Shown here: positions 46,926-55,347 of the stretch, in pieces | How the letters are laid out: each line of letters begins with the position of its first letter | How positions within the stretch are numbered: position 1 is the first letter of the stretch | Assembly: GCA_017512985.1 (NCBI GenBank) | Contig: JAFWEJ010000001.1 | Location: forward strand, 62,001 to 126,000 | DNA length: 64,000 bases | Source of the DNA: Clostridia bacterium | Lineage (GTDB): Bacteria; Bacillota; Clostridia; Christensenellales; Aristaeellaceae | Direction of reading: 5' to 3' | The notes under the pieces: model-generated | What the model saw: only the letters and a program-made list of their open reading frames with translations | The model's database searches: none | What the model was told of the DNA's origin: nothing | Program-made: the position numbers and the translations under genes

Positions 46926-48449
46926 ATGATCGGTTTGAACGCAAGGATTTCCAGAGACGATATGATCCGGTGCACACTGTGCGGCAACGCGCCGTGTGAC
47001 GCGGTATGTGACAGGGTGAAACCGGCCGCCCTGCTGCGGAGCGTCTGGTTCGGAAACGAACAGGCCGCGGCACAGCGCCTGCCGGAGGAGAATCCCTGCG
47101 CGACATGCCGTGCCCTGTGCGAGCAGGCCTGTGTGCGGCCGGGAGAAGTACCCGTCCGGGATCTGATCAACCGCCTGTATTATCAGGTAAAGCCGGAGTG
47201 CGAAACGCCGATCCCCGCGGACGAGGACCGGCTGAAATGCGATCTGTGCGGTATTCCGCTGGAGAATCCCTTCCTGCTTTCCTCTTCCGTGGTGGCAAGC
47301 ACATATGACATGTGCGCCCGGGCGTTTGAAGCGGGCTGGGCCGGCGCGTGCTTCAAGACCGTCTGTTCCCTGGACATCCATGAGGCGTCGCCGCGTTTTT
47401 CCGCGGTCACCGGCAGCGATGGGAGCATCATCGGGTTCAAGAACATTGAGCAGCTTTCCGACCACAGCGTGGCGGAAAACATGGAGATCTTCCGCCGGCT
47501 GAAGGCAAAGTATCCCACCAAGTTCATCCTGGCTTCGATCATGGGACAGAACGAAGCGGAGTGGGGTGAACTGGCCCGGCAGTGTGAGGAAAACGGCGCG
47601 GACGCGGTGGAACTGAATTTTTCCTGCCCGAATATGGCGGAAGGCGGCCTGGGCAGCGACATCGGCCAGGTGCCGGAACTGGTGGAGCGCTTTACCCGCG
47701 CGGCGAAGCAGGCCTGCCATATTCCTGTGCTGGCCAAGCTGACGCCGAACGTGGCGGCGATGAGCCCGGCGGCGGAAGCGGCAAAGCGCGGAGGCGCGGA
47801 CGGGATTTCCGCCATCAATACGATCAAATCAATCACCGGCGTCAACCTGCATACCTTTGTCGCCGCGCCGGCTGTGCATGGAAAGAGCGCCCTGGGCGGT
47901 TACAGCGGCAATGCCGTGAAACCGATCGCCCTGCGGTTTATTGCCGAACTGGGGCAGAACCCGAACCTGAAGGGGATGCACCTGTCCGCCATGGGAGGGA
48001 TCGAAACCTGGCGGGACGCGATGGAGTTTATCCTGATGGGCGGCGGATCCCTCCAGGTTACGACGGCCGTGATGCAGTACGGCTACCGGATTATTGACGA
48101 CCTGAAGGCCGGCCTGAACCTGTACCTGGCGGAGAAGGGTTTCCGGAGTGTGACCGAGGCGGTCGGCCTGGGCTTGGACACCCTGAGCGATACCACTGAC
48201 GTTCTGGAACGGGATACGGTGATCTTCCCGCAGTTCATCCGGGAGCACTGCGTCGGCTGCGGAAGATGTGAGATTTCCTGCGCGGACGGCGGGCATCAGG
48301 CGATCCGCCTGGATGAGAACCGCCGGCCGGCGCTGAACGGCAAAAACTGTGTAGGTTGTCACCTGTGCGTCCTGGTCTGCCCGCAGCGGGCGATTGTACC
48401 GGGAAAGAAACGGATCACGCGGCAAGAAAGGGTCGGGGAAACACAATGA
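46926..48449 (+). CDS. preA: PreA-like dihydropyrimidine dehydrogenase with an extra N-terminal Cys module
   Basis: 507 residues from ATG 46926. The centre is a TIM-barrel FMN domain of the dihydroorotate/dihydropyrimidine dehydrogenase family (SSSVVAS, NFSCPNMAEGGLGSD, INTIKSITGVN). The C-terminus carries ferredoxin motifs CVGCGRCEISC and CVGCHLCVLVCP. Unlike E. coli PreA, the first 100 residues hold a Cys cluster (CTLCGNAPCDAVC, then CATCRALCEQAC) like the iron-sulfur part of PreT, but no FAD/NAD domain follows, so a reductase partner must come from elsewhere. Role: reduction or oxidation of uracil or thymine; alternatively an unrelated substrate. It overlaps the next gene by 4 bases. Confidence 0.85.
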   Translation: MIGLNARISRDDMIRCTLCGNAPCDAVCDRVKPAALLRSVWFGNEQAAAQRLPEENPCATCRALCEQACVRPGEVPVRDLINRLYYQVKPECETPIPADEDRLKCDLCGIPLENPFLLSSSVVASTYDMCARAFEAGWAGACFKTVCSLDIHEASPRFSAVTGSDGSIIGFKNIEQLSDHSVAENMEIFRRLKAKYPTKFILASIMGQNEAEWGELARQCEENGADAVELNFSCPNMAEGGLGSDIGQVPELVERFTRAAKQACHIPVLAKLTPNVAAMSPAAEAAKRGGADGISAINTIKSITGVNLHTFVAAPAVHGKSALGGYSGNAVKPIALRFIAELGQNPNLKGMHLSAMGGIETWRDAMEFILMGGGSLQVTTAVMQYGYRIIDDLKAGLNLYLAEKGFRSVTEAVGLGLDTLSDTTDVLERDTVIFPQFIREHCVGCGRCEISCADGGHQAIRLDENRRPALNGKNCVGCHLCVLVCPQRAIVPGKKRITRQERVGETQ

Positions 48450-49819
48450 ATCTGGAAAAATTTGGCAGCCTTTTCACTTTGTTCTTCTTCCAGGCGGAGG
48501 TTACAAGCGTATTTACCCTGGCAACGGTCACCCTGTACGTGGCTGGCATGTGGGGGATCTTTACCAAGTGCGGCCTGAAGGGCTGGCACGCGCTAATCCC
48601 CTGCCTGCGGGAGGCAAAGCTGGGCGAAGCGGTCGGCATGGAAAAGGAAGGCCGCGTGGCGGCACTGCTGCGCGGGATCCTGATCCTGGCTTATGAGGCT
48701 TCGCTTTTTACGACGGATTCGTCCGCCGCGGCAAACAGCCTGGATTTCCTCACATTCGTCAAGCTGTTCATTGACCTGGTGCTCCTGATCTACATGGTCC
48801 GGCTGAATCTGGCTCTGTGTGAGGTTTTTGACCGGAAAAAGCGGTGGATCATCCTGTGGCTCCTGGTTGAATGTATCCCCGCCATGCTGTGGGGCTGGCT
48901 GAAGAAATACCGGCCGCTGTGGAAAGCGGAGGAGATGAAAAGCGACGCCGCGACCTATTTCTCCGGATCGAAGGCCGCAGTGCTGGACCAGGGCCTGACG
49001 GTCAACCTGGAGGAGCGGACGGCGACGGAGTTTTTCAAGAAGAAATACCTGCTCCGGGATATCCATATGTATATCCAGCCCGGCCACATGGTGCTGCTGC
49101 TGGGCGGCTCCGGCGCGGGCAAGACCACCTACCTCAACGCCGTGAACGGCTATGAAAAGGCGAAGGCGGAGGTCGTGCTGAACGGCCGGAACATGTATAA
49201 GAATTACAAGGACATGCAGTATGATATCGGCTTCGTGCCCCAGCAGGATCTGATGCGGGGCTCCGATACGGTGTACCGTACCCTGATGGACGCCGCAGCG
49301 CTGCGCCTGCCTTCCGCCTTCACCAAAGCGGAACGGGAAGCCCGGGTGGAAGAGGTCATGGACATTTTCGGCCTTACGCCTGTGAAGAGAAACCTGGTGG
49401 TGAAGCTTTCCGGCGGCCAGCGCAAGCGCCTGTCCATTGCCATGGAATTTATCTCGAATCCGGCGCTGTTCATCCTGGACGAGCCGGACAGCGGCCTGGA
49501 CGGGGTCATGGCGCGCGAGCTGTTCCAGCAGCTTCGGCAGATCGCCGACCAGGGGAAGATCATTATCGTGATCACCCATACGCCGGACCGGGTCATCGAC
49601 CTGTTCGACGACGTGATCGTGCTGGCAAAGGATTCCAACCGCACCGGACGCCTGGCCTGGTTCGGGCCGATTGATGAGGCCCGGGTCTTCTTCGGCAAGG
49701 ACAAGATGGAGGAGATTGTCAAGTCCGTCAACCGGACGGAAGAGGGCGGCGAGGGCCGGGCGGATGAATTCATCAAACGGTATGCGGAGAATGCGCAGGG
49801 GGTGGCACAGTATGTCTGA
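48446..49819 (+). CDS. ABC exporter ATPase with N-terminal membrane segment (ABCG-like)
   Basis: 457 residues from ATG 48446 (overlapping the previous stop, ATGA). Four hydrophobic helices (about 17-36, 70-85, 100-117, 131-150) precede an ABC domain with Walker A GGSGAGKTT, signature LSGGQRKRL and Walker B FILDEPDSGLD. A membrane part N-terminal to the ATPase is unusual for a half-transporter whose permease is the next gene. The pair most resembles ABCG/White-type exporters. It is coupled to the permease by an 8-base overlap. Confidence 0.88.
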   Translation: MNLEKFGSLFTLFFFQAEVTSVFTLATVTLYVAGMWGIFTKCGLKGWHALIPCLREAKLGEAVGMEKEGRVAALLRGILILAYEASLFTTDSSAAANSLDFLTFVKLFIDLVLLIYMVRLNLALCEVFDRKKRWIILWLLVECIPAMLWGWLKKYRPLWKAEEMKSDAATYFSGSKAAVLDQGLTVNLEERTATEFFKKKYLLRDIHMYIQPGHMVLLLGGSGAGKTTYLNAVNGYEKAKAEVVLNGRNMYKNYKDMQYDIGFVPQQDLMRGSDTVYRTLMDAAALRLPSAFTKAEREARVEEVMDIFGLTPVKRNLVVKLSGGQRKRLSIAMEFISNPALFILDEPDSGLDGVMARELFQQLRQIADQGKIIIVITHTPDRVIDLFDDVIVLAKDSNRTGRLAWFGPIDEARVFFGKDKMEEIVKSVNRTEEGGEGRADEFIKRYAENAQGVAQYV

Positions 49820-51260
49820 GATCAGAAAGACGCGCAGGATCCGGCATACCGGCCGGGGAAGCCAGGTGCTCATTTACCTGGGGAAACAGCTCCGCTTCTT
49901 CATCAATGAAAGCGACTGGAAAGTGCTGCCCATGGCGGCGGTCATCGCCGGCCTGGTGGCGATGGTGATCCGGAAGAAGTTCTTTATCAACATGGAGGGC
50001 AGCCTGATCGGCGGTTTCGCGCTTACCTGCGTTGCCATCTGGAACGGCTGCTTCAACTCGATCCAGTCCGTCTGCCGGGAGCGGGCGATCATCAAGCGGG
50101 AACACCGCTCCGGCATGCATATCTCCGCTTACATGACGGCGCATATGATCTATCAGTTCCTGCTCTGTGCAGCACAGACGGCGCTGACGATGTTTGTGCT
50201 CCGCCAGCTGAACGTGCAGATCCCGCGGGGATACGGTTCCGGGCTCATCACCCCCTGGATGATCTGCGACATCGGCATCACGATGTTCCTGATCTCCTAT
50301 GCCTCGGATATGATGAGCCTGTTCCTTTCCAGCATATCCCGCACCACCACCGGCGCGATGACGCTTATGCCCTTTATCCTGATCTTCCAGTTGGTGTTCT
50401 CCGGCGGCATCATCCCGCTGCCTGAATGGAGCAGGCCGATTTCCAATTTCACCATTTCCAATTACGGCATCAGGGCGCTGACAGCCCAGAGCGGTTACAA
50501 CGAACTGCCGATGACCACTGTGTGGAACACGGTGTCCGGTATGCGCAACACGGAAGTCGGAGGAACGTTCACCGTCGGGGAGCTTCTTGACAAGCTGGAC
50601 AATCCGGTGGTGGACAGGCTGCGCGACCGGGAAGTGCTGAAGGCCTATACCGTGGGCGAGGTGGCGGAGATCCTGAACAGCGCGGACGAATACCTGAAGC
50701 TGCGGGAGAAGGAGATCGCCCATCCCATTTCCCTGCGGGAGATCGTGGACGTGATCCTGACGGAGGACGCATTCCGGGCTGCCCGGGAAAAGAACCTGAT
50801 CGCCGGCAAAACGGTTGGGGACCTGCTGGAGTCCGTCAGGGACAACCGGGAAGCGGCGGCACTGCTGGATATCCAGATCGGCAAGACCCTGACCCTGGGG
50901 CAGGTGCTGGACGCCCTGCATACGGAGGAACTGGCGAACGCGGTCTCCGAAAAACAGCTGAACCAGCCGGTGACAGTCGGCACCATTGTGGATTTCCTGA
51001 AGAACAACGAGGCGCTGGCGGACCAACGGGAAAAGACCATTACCTTGAAGACCACCGTGGGCGAGGTGATGGACCTCTTCGGGGAAGAGAATGTCAAGGC
51101 ATTCATCCAGGAGAAGACTGCTGCCGCGGCCCACAAGGACGAATATGAAAACAACTGGGAGAACATCGTCGCCAACTGGCTGATGCTGTTCCTGTTTGTC
51201 GCGGTGTTCGCCATCCTGGCTACGGTCGTCCTGGAACTGATCGACAAGGACAAACGGTAA
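49812..51260 (+). CDS. ABCG-like permease with a seven-repeat extracellular loop
   Basis: 482 residues from ATG 49812. Five N-terminal helices (about 37-55 to 190-215) match an ABC-2 permease. Between helix 5 and the final helix (about 450-475) lies a loop of about 190 residues built from seven repeats of 26-28 residues; each begins with a version of TVGELLDKL: TVGEVAEIL, SLREIVDVI, TVGDLLESV, TLGQVLDAL, TVGTIVDFL, TVGEVMDLF. In ABCG proteins this loop is extracellular, so the repeats probably bind a substrate or envelope partner. The substrate is unknown. A terminator follows. Confidence 0.85.
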   Translation: MSEIRKTRRIRHTGRGSQVLIYLGKQLRFFINESDWKVLPMAAVIAGLVAMVIRKKFFINMEGSLIGGFALTCVAIWNGCFNSIQSVCRERAIIKREHRSGMHISAYMTAHMIYQFLLCAAQTALTMFVLRQLNVQIPRGYGSGLITPWMICDIGITMFLISYASDMMSLFLSSISRTTTGAMTLMPFILIFQLVFSGGIIPLPEWSRPISNFTISNYGIRALTAQSGYNELPMTTVWNTVSGMRNTEVGGTFTVGELLDKLDNPVVDRLRDREVLKAYTVGEVAEILNSADEYLKLREKEIAHPISLREIVDVILTEDAFRAAREKNLIAGKTVGDLLESVRDNREAAALLDIQIGKTLTLGQVLDALHTEELANAVSEKQLNQPVTVGTIVDFLKNNEALADQREKTITLKTTVGEVMDLFGEENVKAFIQEKTAAAAHKDEYENNWENIVANWLMLFLFVAVFAILATVVLELIDKDKR

Positions 51261-51278
51261 ACGCGTAAACAAAACCGT

Positions 51279-51307
51279 CGCTGCAGGGACTTCCTGCAGC
51301 GTTTTTT
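51279..51307 (+). terminator. Terminator of the ABC exporter operon
   Basis: CGCTGCAGG (51279-51287) and CCTGCAGCG (51293-51301) form a 9-bp stem, then TTTTTT. It lies just upstream of TTGGACA site 3. Confidence 0.92.
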
Positions 51308-51313
51308 CGGATA

Positions 51314-51345
51314 CTGGACATTTATTGGACAAAGGATGGTAGAGT
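51314..51345 (+). promoter_or_regulatory. TTGGACA direct-repeat promoter, site 3 (SH3b/PEGY pair)
   Basis: CTGGACA at 51314-51320, spacer TTTA, TTGGACA at 51325-51331, 8 bp (AAGGATGG), weak -10 TAGAGT (51340-51345). The ATG is 64 bases on. The poor -10 suggests dependence on an activator. Confidence 0.78.
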
Positions 51346-51408
51346 GTTGCACGGACCATGGGAAGTGACCATGGATCATGAAGCAACGTAAGAAAGGATG
51401 AAATCCGT

Positions 51409-52005
51409 ATGAAAAAAGCAATCAGTCTGATACTTGCCATGATGATGCTGGTGCTGCTTGCGTCCGCGGCCATGGCGGAAAGCCAGGGAACAGATTATTA
51501 TGTCTATACCAAGAACGGAAAGGTTCTGAAAGTCCGTTCCAGCATGAGCACAAAGGATGACAGCAACGTCATCGGCACGCTGGCATATGGCAAAAAGGTT
51601 ATCATTTACGGCGTCCGGGACGGCTGGGCAATGATCGACTACGGCAACACGACCGGCTATGTCATGTACCGCTTCCTGGTGAAAGAGAAGCCCGCTCCCT
51701 ATAAGCCTTCCGAATCCACGGGGAAGAAAACCGCCGACGCCACCAAGGACGCCTCCACGGTCGCCCAGTTGAACGCGCTGATTTCCTCCGCGGTGTTTGT
51801 GGATCCCTACACGGTGACCGTCCGGCCTGTCCGGGCCAGCGGCTGGGTTTATATGCGCTGGTTCCCGAGCCAGAGTGCGGAAACAATGGCCACCTTCGGC
51901 GCCAACCATGAGCTGATGGTCATCGCCGAGCTGAAGGACTGGTATCAGGTGAGCGATCCGTCAACCGGCAAAGTCGGTTATATCTACAAGAGTTACGTGC
52001 AGTAA
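51409..52005 (+). CDS. Secreted protein with two SH3b domains
   Basis: 198 residues from ATG 51409 with AAAGGATGA upstream. Signal peptide (MKKAISL, cleavage near AMAES, residue 23). Two bacterial SH3 domains: about 25-85 (VYTKNGKVLKVRSSMS to GYVMYRFLV) and 130-198 (TVTVRPVRASGWVYMRW to VGYIYKSYVQ), joined by a Lys/Thr-rich linker. The second domain is very close to that of the protein at 60553. SH3b domains typically bind cell-wall peptides. Followed 28 bases later by the PEGY-domain gene. Confidence 0.88.
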   Translation: MKKAISLILAMMMLVLLASAAMAESQGTDYYVYTKNGKVLKVRSSMSTKDDSNVIGTLAYGKKVIIYGVRDGWAMIDYGNTTGYVMYRFLVKEKPAPYKPSESTGKKTADATKDASTVAQLNALISSAVFVDPYTVTVRPVRASGWVYMRWFPSQSAETMATFGANHELMVIAELKDWYQVSDPSTGKVGYIYKSYVQ

Positions 52006-52033
52006 GCCGAAACAGAGAAGGAGATGAATGACG

Positions 52034-52561
52034 ATGAAGAAATTCACAGCACTGGCGCTGAGCCTGATCATGATCCTGTGCGCGGTCTGCGCGTTTGCCG
52101 AAGACACTGGAAAAACTGAAATGGGAACGCTGAAAGTGGGCGAAGCATTCAGCATTCAGAGCAGAATGCCGGAGGGCTACACTTATATGCCTGTCAAAGC
52201 AACAGAACTGAACATGGTCGGAATCCTCTCCGCCGGGGCAGGCAGGCCGGTTGTAACGATTTCCATCGCGTACAATGAAGAGTATGCGGATACGGAACGC
52301 TTCAACGATGTGGACGAAGCCGTTGTGGAAGAGATTCGGGAGAGCTTCCGCGAAGCGGATCCGGAGGTCGTCTTTGAGGATCTGGAAACCGCCTACGGCA
52401 CCCGGCTGCTGAAGGTGGCCGGAGACGGCTTTGTGGATATTTATACGGTTTATAAGGGTTACGAACTGGAGTTCGTCATGAGCGGCAGCACGATTGAAGC
52501 CGCTGACGTTCAGATGCTGGTGGACTTTATCAGCGATATGGATTTTGTCGGTGTGGAATAA
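52034..52561 (+). CDS. Secreted single PEGY-domain protein
   Basis: 175 residues. ATG 52034 was preferred since AAGGAG lies 10 bases upstream; ATG 52028 is possible. Signal peptide (cleavage near AFAED, residue 23) and one domain of about 145 residues, unassigned to any known family. It shares with 57443 and 61216: a start GTLKV, the phrase PEGY, SIAYNEEYADTERFND, YGTRLLKV, YKGYELEFV, and an end SDMDF. Named here the PEGY domain after its core. It is co-transcribed with the SH3b gene upstream; elsewhere both domains are on one protein. Confidence 0.8.
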   Translation: MKKFTALALSLIMILCAVCAFAEDTGKTEMGTLKVGEAFSIQSRMPEGYTYMPVKATELNMVGILSAGAGRPVVTISIAYNEEYADTERFNDVDEAVVEEIRESFREADPEVVFEDLETAYGTRLLKVAGDGFVDIYTVYKGYELEFVMSGSTIEAADVQMLVDFISDMDFVGVE

Positions 52562-52578
52562 CAACACATTGAATGATC

Positions 52579-52613
52579 AAAACCGGGATCCCTTTTCCCG
52601 GAGGTGCCGGTTT
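52579..52613 (+). terminator. Possible terminator after the PEGY gene
   Basis: AAACCGG and CCGGTTT flank a loop containing TCCCTTTTCCCGG. Stem only 7 bp and a poor T-tract. Confidence 0.35.
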
Positions 52614-52718
52614 GTTCCCGGAAACAGTGCAGTATGCCGCGGAGCAGGACGCATAAACAGAAGCGAATCATATTGCTGAAGAGATATTTGCTGATGATTC
52701 CGGAAAGGAGGGACGGCT

Positions 52719-53099
52719 GTGCTGAAGGTGATCTGTGTGGATGATGAAAAGCTGATGCTTCAGCATCTGGTCTCCCTTTGTGAAAAAACGGCGGATGTTG
52801 CCGAGACCCATGGCTTTGACAGGGCAAAGAAGGCCCTGGACTGGATGAAAGACCATCCCTGCGACCTGGCCCTGCTGGACATTAACCTGCCGGACATGAA
52901 CGGGATCACGCTGGCAAAACGGATTCAGGAATTATGCCCGAAAACGGATATTGTTTTTGTGACCGGATATCCCCAGTATGCTGTGGATTCCTGGGCTGTC
53001 CATCCAAAGGGATATCTCCTGAAACCGATCACAAAAAAAGACCTGCAGGAGAAACTGGATTATATTCTGTCCGTTCGTTCTCTCCGCAGGCAGGCATAA
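52719..53099 (+). CDS. Receiver-only response regulator
   Basis: 126 residues from GTG 52719 with AAAGGAGG upstream. One receiver domain with acidic pair Asp8-Asp9, phosphorylation Asp54 (ALLDINLPDMNG), Thr82 and Lys102. No output domain. It is closely similar to the receiver of the SARP regulator at 53104, sharing the phrase ICVDDEKL and the segment YLLKP, so one may be a duplicate of the other. It might compete for phosphate from the adjacent kinase or act by protein contact. It converges on 53104 with only 4 bases between stops. Confidence 0.88.
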   Translation: MLKVICVDDEKLMLQHLVSLCEKTADVAETHGFDRAKKALDWMKDHPCDLALLDINLPDMNGITLAKRIQELCPKTDIVFVTGYPQYAVDSWAVHPKGYLLKPITKKDLQEKLDYILSVRSLRRQA

Positions 53100-53103
53100 A
53101 AAA

Positions 53104-53904
53104 TCAGTACCGATCGATCTTCCGGCTGAGGAAGCTTTCGGTTTCCTCCGCCCAGGAATAGGCACTCATGTATTCGCCCCGGTAGGCATTGACTGCGTCC
53201 GCGTCGCCGCTGAAAAAGCGCCAGGCGTCGCAGGAAATCAGTTCCGGAACGATCCGCAGGGTGCCTCTTTTCATTTCAAGGATCTCACTGATTTTGTGTT
53301 CTTCCAGCGTATCCCGGAGGCTGCGGATGATCACGTCGAACTGTTTCTGCATAGGCCGGTCATACATCCTGTCCTCATACAGCATGGCAAAGGCCTCCGC
53401 CCTGGTGGCGCTTCCGCCCTGGCGGTCGATCAGGTAGGCCAGCAGTTCCTTGCATTTGGCCTGGCGGAAGGTGACAAGTTTCCCGTCTACAAACAGGTCA
53501 AAATTTCCGAAAGTCCGCGCTGTGATATGCGCGTCCGGTGTTTTGCGCTTTCCGGAAAGGGCATAGGCTACTTCCGCGGCCAGTTTTTCTTTGTCCACGG
53601 GTTTAAGCAGATAACCGGAGGCATGCACCTCAAACGCTTTCATCGCGTACTCGGAAAAGCCGGTCAGGAAAATGACGGCCGTGTCCGGCCGGAGTTTTTT
53701 GATCTCCGCCGCGAGAACCAGGCCGTTCATGTCCGGCATGTCAATGTCCAGCAGGGCCAGGTCGGCGTCATTTTCCTTCAGCCAGGCCAGTGCGTCCCGG
53801 GCACGGGTAAAGCCTTCTGCTTCCGTCAGGGGCGGCAGGCTTTGGCAGAGGGAGACCGTGTAATCGGTGATGAGCTTTTCATCGTCCACGCAGATGGCTC
53901 TCAT
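53104..53904 (-). CDS. Response regulator with SARP-type DNA-binding domain
   Basis: 266 residues. ATG 53904 was chosen (AGGAGG upstream; start overlaps the kinase stop by 4 bases, ATGA). Residues 1-118 are a receiver (Asp7-Asp8, Asp53, Thr81, Lys101). Residues 125-220 form an OmpR-like winged helix of the SARP kind (TFGNFDLFVDGK, then FRQAKCKELLAYLIDR), and residues 221-266 are the start of a BTAD-like helical part (CDAWRFF, YRGEYMSAYSWAEE). SARP proteins activate promoters by binding heptamer direct repeats with 11-bp spacing, 8 bp from the -10. Five such sites occur in this window. Confidence 0.9.
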   Translation of the reverse strand: MRAICVDDEKLITDYTVSLCQSLPPLTEAEGFTRARDALAWLKENDADLALLDIDMPDMNGLVLAAEIKKLRPDTAVIFLTGFSEYAMKAFEVHASGYLLKPVDKEKLAAEVAYALSGKRKTPDAHITARTFGNFDLFVDGKLVTFRQAKCKELLAYLIDRQGGSATRAEAFAMLYEDRMYDRPMQKQFDVIIRSLRDTLEEHKISEILEMKRGTLRIVPELISCDAWRFFSGDADAVNAYRGEYMSAYSWAEETESFLSRKIDRY

Positions 53905-55163
53905 ATTTTTTCCTCCTGATTCTCTTTCCTGAGCGGGATCCGGATGATGACCGTCGTACCTTCTCCGACCCGGCTGTCTATGAGCATGGTGCCTCCGCAC
54001 ATGCTTTCAATCCGGCTTTGTACATTCCGCAGGCCGACATGGCTCCTGTCGGCCGCCCTGACAGCCTCCGCGTCAAAGCCGACGCCGTTGTCCCGGATCA
54101 GCACCTCGTGACAGCTGCCCAGCTGCAGGGTAATTACATCGATGATTCCTTCATCCCGGATCCGGACGCCGTGGCGGATGGCGTTTTCCACTATGGGCTG
54201 AAGCGTCAGGGGCGGCAGGGAGAAATCGCTGTCCTGGATATCGTACCGTACATGGATGTTGGGGAAACGGGTTTCCTCAATCTGCACATATGCTTTGGTG
54301 TGTTCCAGTTCCTTTTCGAAGGAAATCAGGCCGGGCTCATCCAGGGAGGACAGGTTCCGGCGCAGGTAGGAGCTGAAATTCCCGGTGACTTCGGCGGCTT
54401 TCTCCGGATCCGTGTGGCAGAGCACCTGGATCGTGGAGAGGGTGTTGTACAGGAAATGGGGCTGGATCTGTGACATCATGATCTTAATCCGCTGCTGGGC
54501 TTTCAGGTCTTCCTCGTGGTCCTGTACAAACTTCAGATGCAGCCAGATGTAATAGAATACGCAGCTGAACGACATGGCGACCGTCAGGTAGGCGATGGGC
54601 TGGCGGCTTTCCGTTGCCTGTCCGTCCATCCAGATGGAGACGAGGATCATGACGACCGTCAGGATGGGGATAATGGTTTCCAGAATGTGCTCGTGACGGT
54701 GCTCATGAACGGACAGGTACAGCATATAGATCAGCAGCACAATGCTGACGCTCAGGCAGCAATACCGGAGGGGACCGCCGTGCCAGTGATTGGCGTCGTC
54801 GATCCAGAAGCACAGCTGGGAAAACAGGGCGGTCATGTGGACCAGGGCGTTGATCCCCACCAGGATCCAGGCGGGCAGGAAACGCTTTTTAGGCGCCAGG
54901 ATGGAATAGACCAGCACGATGATTGCCGGGCGTACCGCGTAACCGTAAATGGAGGAGATCGTCCGGGCCAGCCATCTCGTCTGTCCGGCGGCCAGCGTGT
55001 CTTCTATATAATTCTGGAGGATCAGGGAAACACACAGGCCGATGATCAGCAGAAGCGTTTTTTTATGCCTGCGGCGGATATAGGGATCGTTGAGAATGGA
55101 GATTATCAGACCGATCAGCAGGAACAGGATGAAAGCGATAAAGAAGATTTTTTCCCCTGCCAT
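53901..55163 (-). CDS. 7TM sensor histidine kinase (LytS/AgrC-like, HisKA_PF06580 type)
   Basis: 420 residues from ATG 55163, with AAAGGA at a good 8-base distance; ATG 55169 (two residues longer) is too close to it. Seven membrane helices (about 8-23, 36-50, 72-89, 96-116, 133-151, 160-178, 190-208), then phosphoacceptor His236 in QIQPHFLYNTLSTI and a HATPase domain (ENAIRHG, DNGVGFD, GLRNVQSR). No extracellular domain, so the ligand is probably read in the membrane. Coupled to the SARP regulator downstream. Confidence 0.93.
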   Translation of the reverse strand: MAGEKIFFIAFILFLLIGLIISILNDPYIRRRHKKTLLLIIGLCVSLILQNYIEDTLAAGQTRWLARTISSIYGYAVRPAIIVLVYSILAPKKRFLPAWILVGINALVHMTALFSQLCFWIDDANHWHGGPLRYCCLSVSIVLLIYMLYLSVHEHRHEHILETIIPILTVVMILVSIWMDGQATESRQPIAYLTVAMSFSCVFYYIWLHLKFVQDHEEDLKAQQRIKIMMSQIQPHFLYNTLSTIQVLCHTDPEKAAEVTGNFSSYLRRNLSSLDEPGLISFEKELEHTKAYVQIEETRFPNIHVRYDIQDSDFSLPPLTLQPIVENAIRHGVRIRDEGIIDVITLQLGSCHEVLIRDNGVGFDAEAVRAADRSHVGLRNVQSRIESMCGGTMLIDSRVGEGTTVIIRIPLRKENQEEKI

Positions 55164-55266
55164 GGCCATTTTCCTTTCCGAACGATTGTTTTGTTATGTT
55201 TCAGTATAGCATACACAGGGACGGCAGAAAAGATGCCGGACCGCTGATCAAACTGTCCTGACACAG

Positions 55267-55298
55267 AAAGACATTTATTGGACAGCGGATGATACAGT
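55267..55298 (+). promoter_or_regulatory. TTGGACA direct-repeat promoter, site 4 (L,D-transpeptidase)
   Basis: Degenerate AAAGACA at 55267-55273, spacer TTTA, perfect TTGGACA at 55278-55284, 8 bp (GCGGATGA), -10 TACAGT (55293-55298). It is located in the divergent gap next to the kinase gene. ATG follows 50 bases later. Confidence 0.72.
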
Positions 55299-55347
55299 TA
55301 TTTCTGCGGACGAAGAATCTGCAGCATGAAAAAGGAGAAATGGGACA

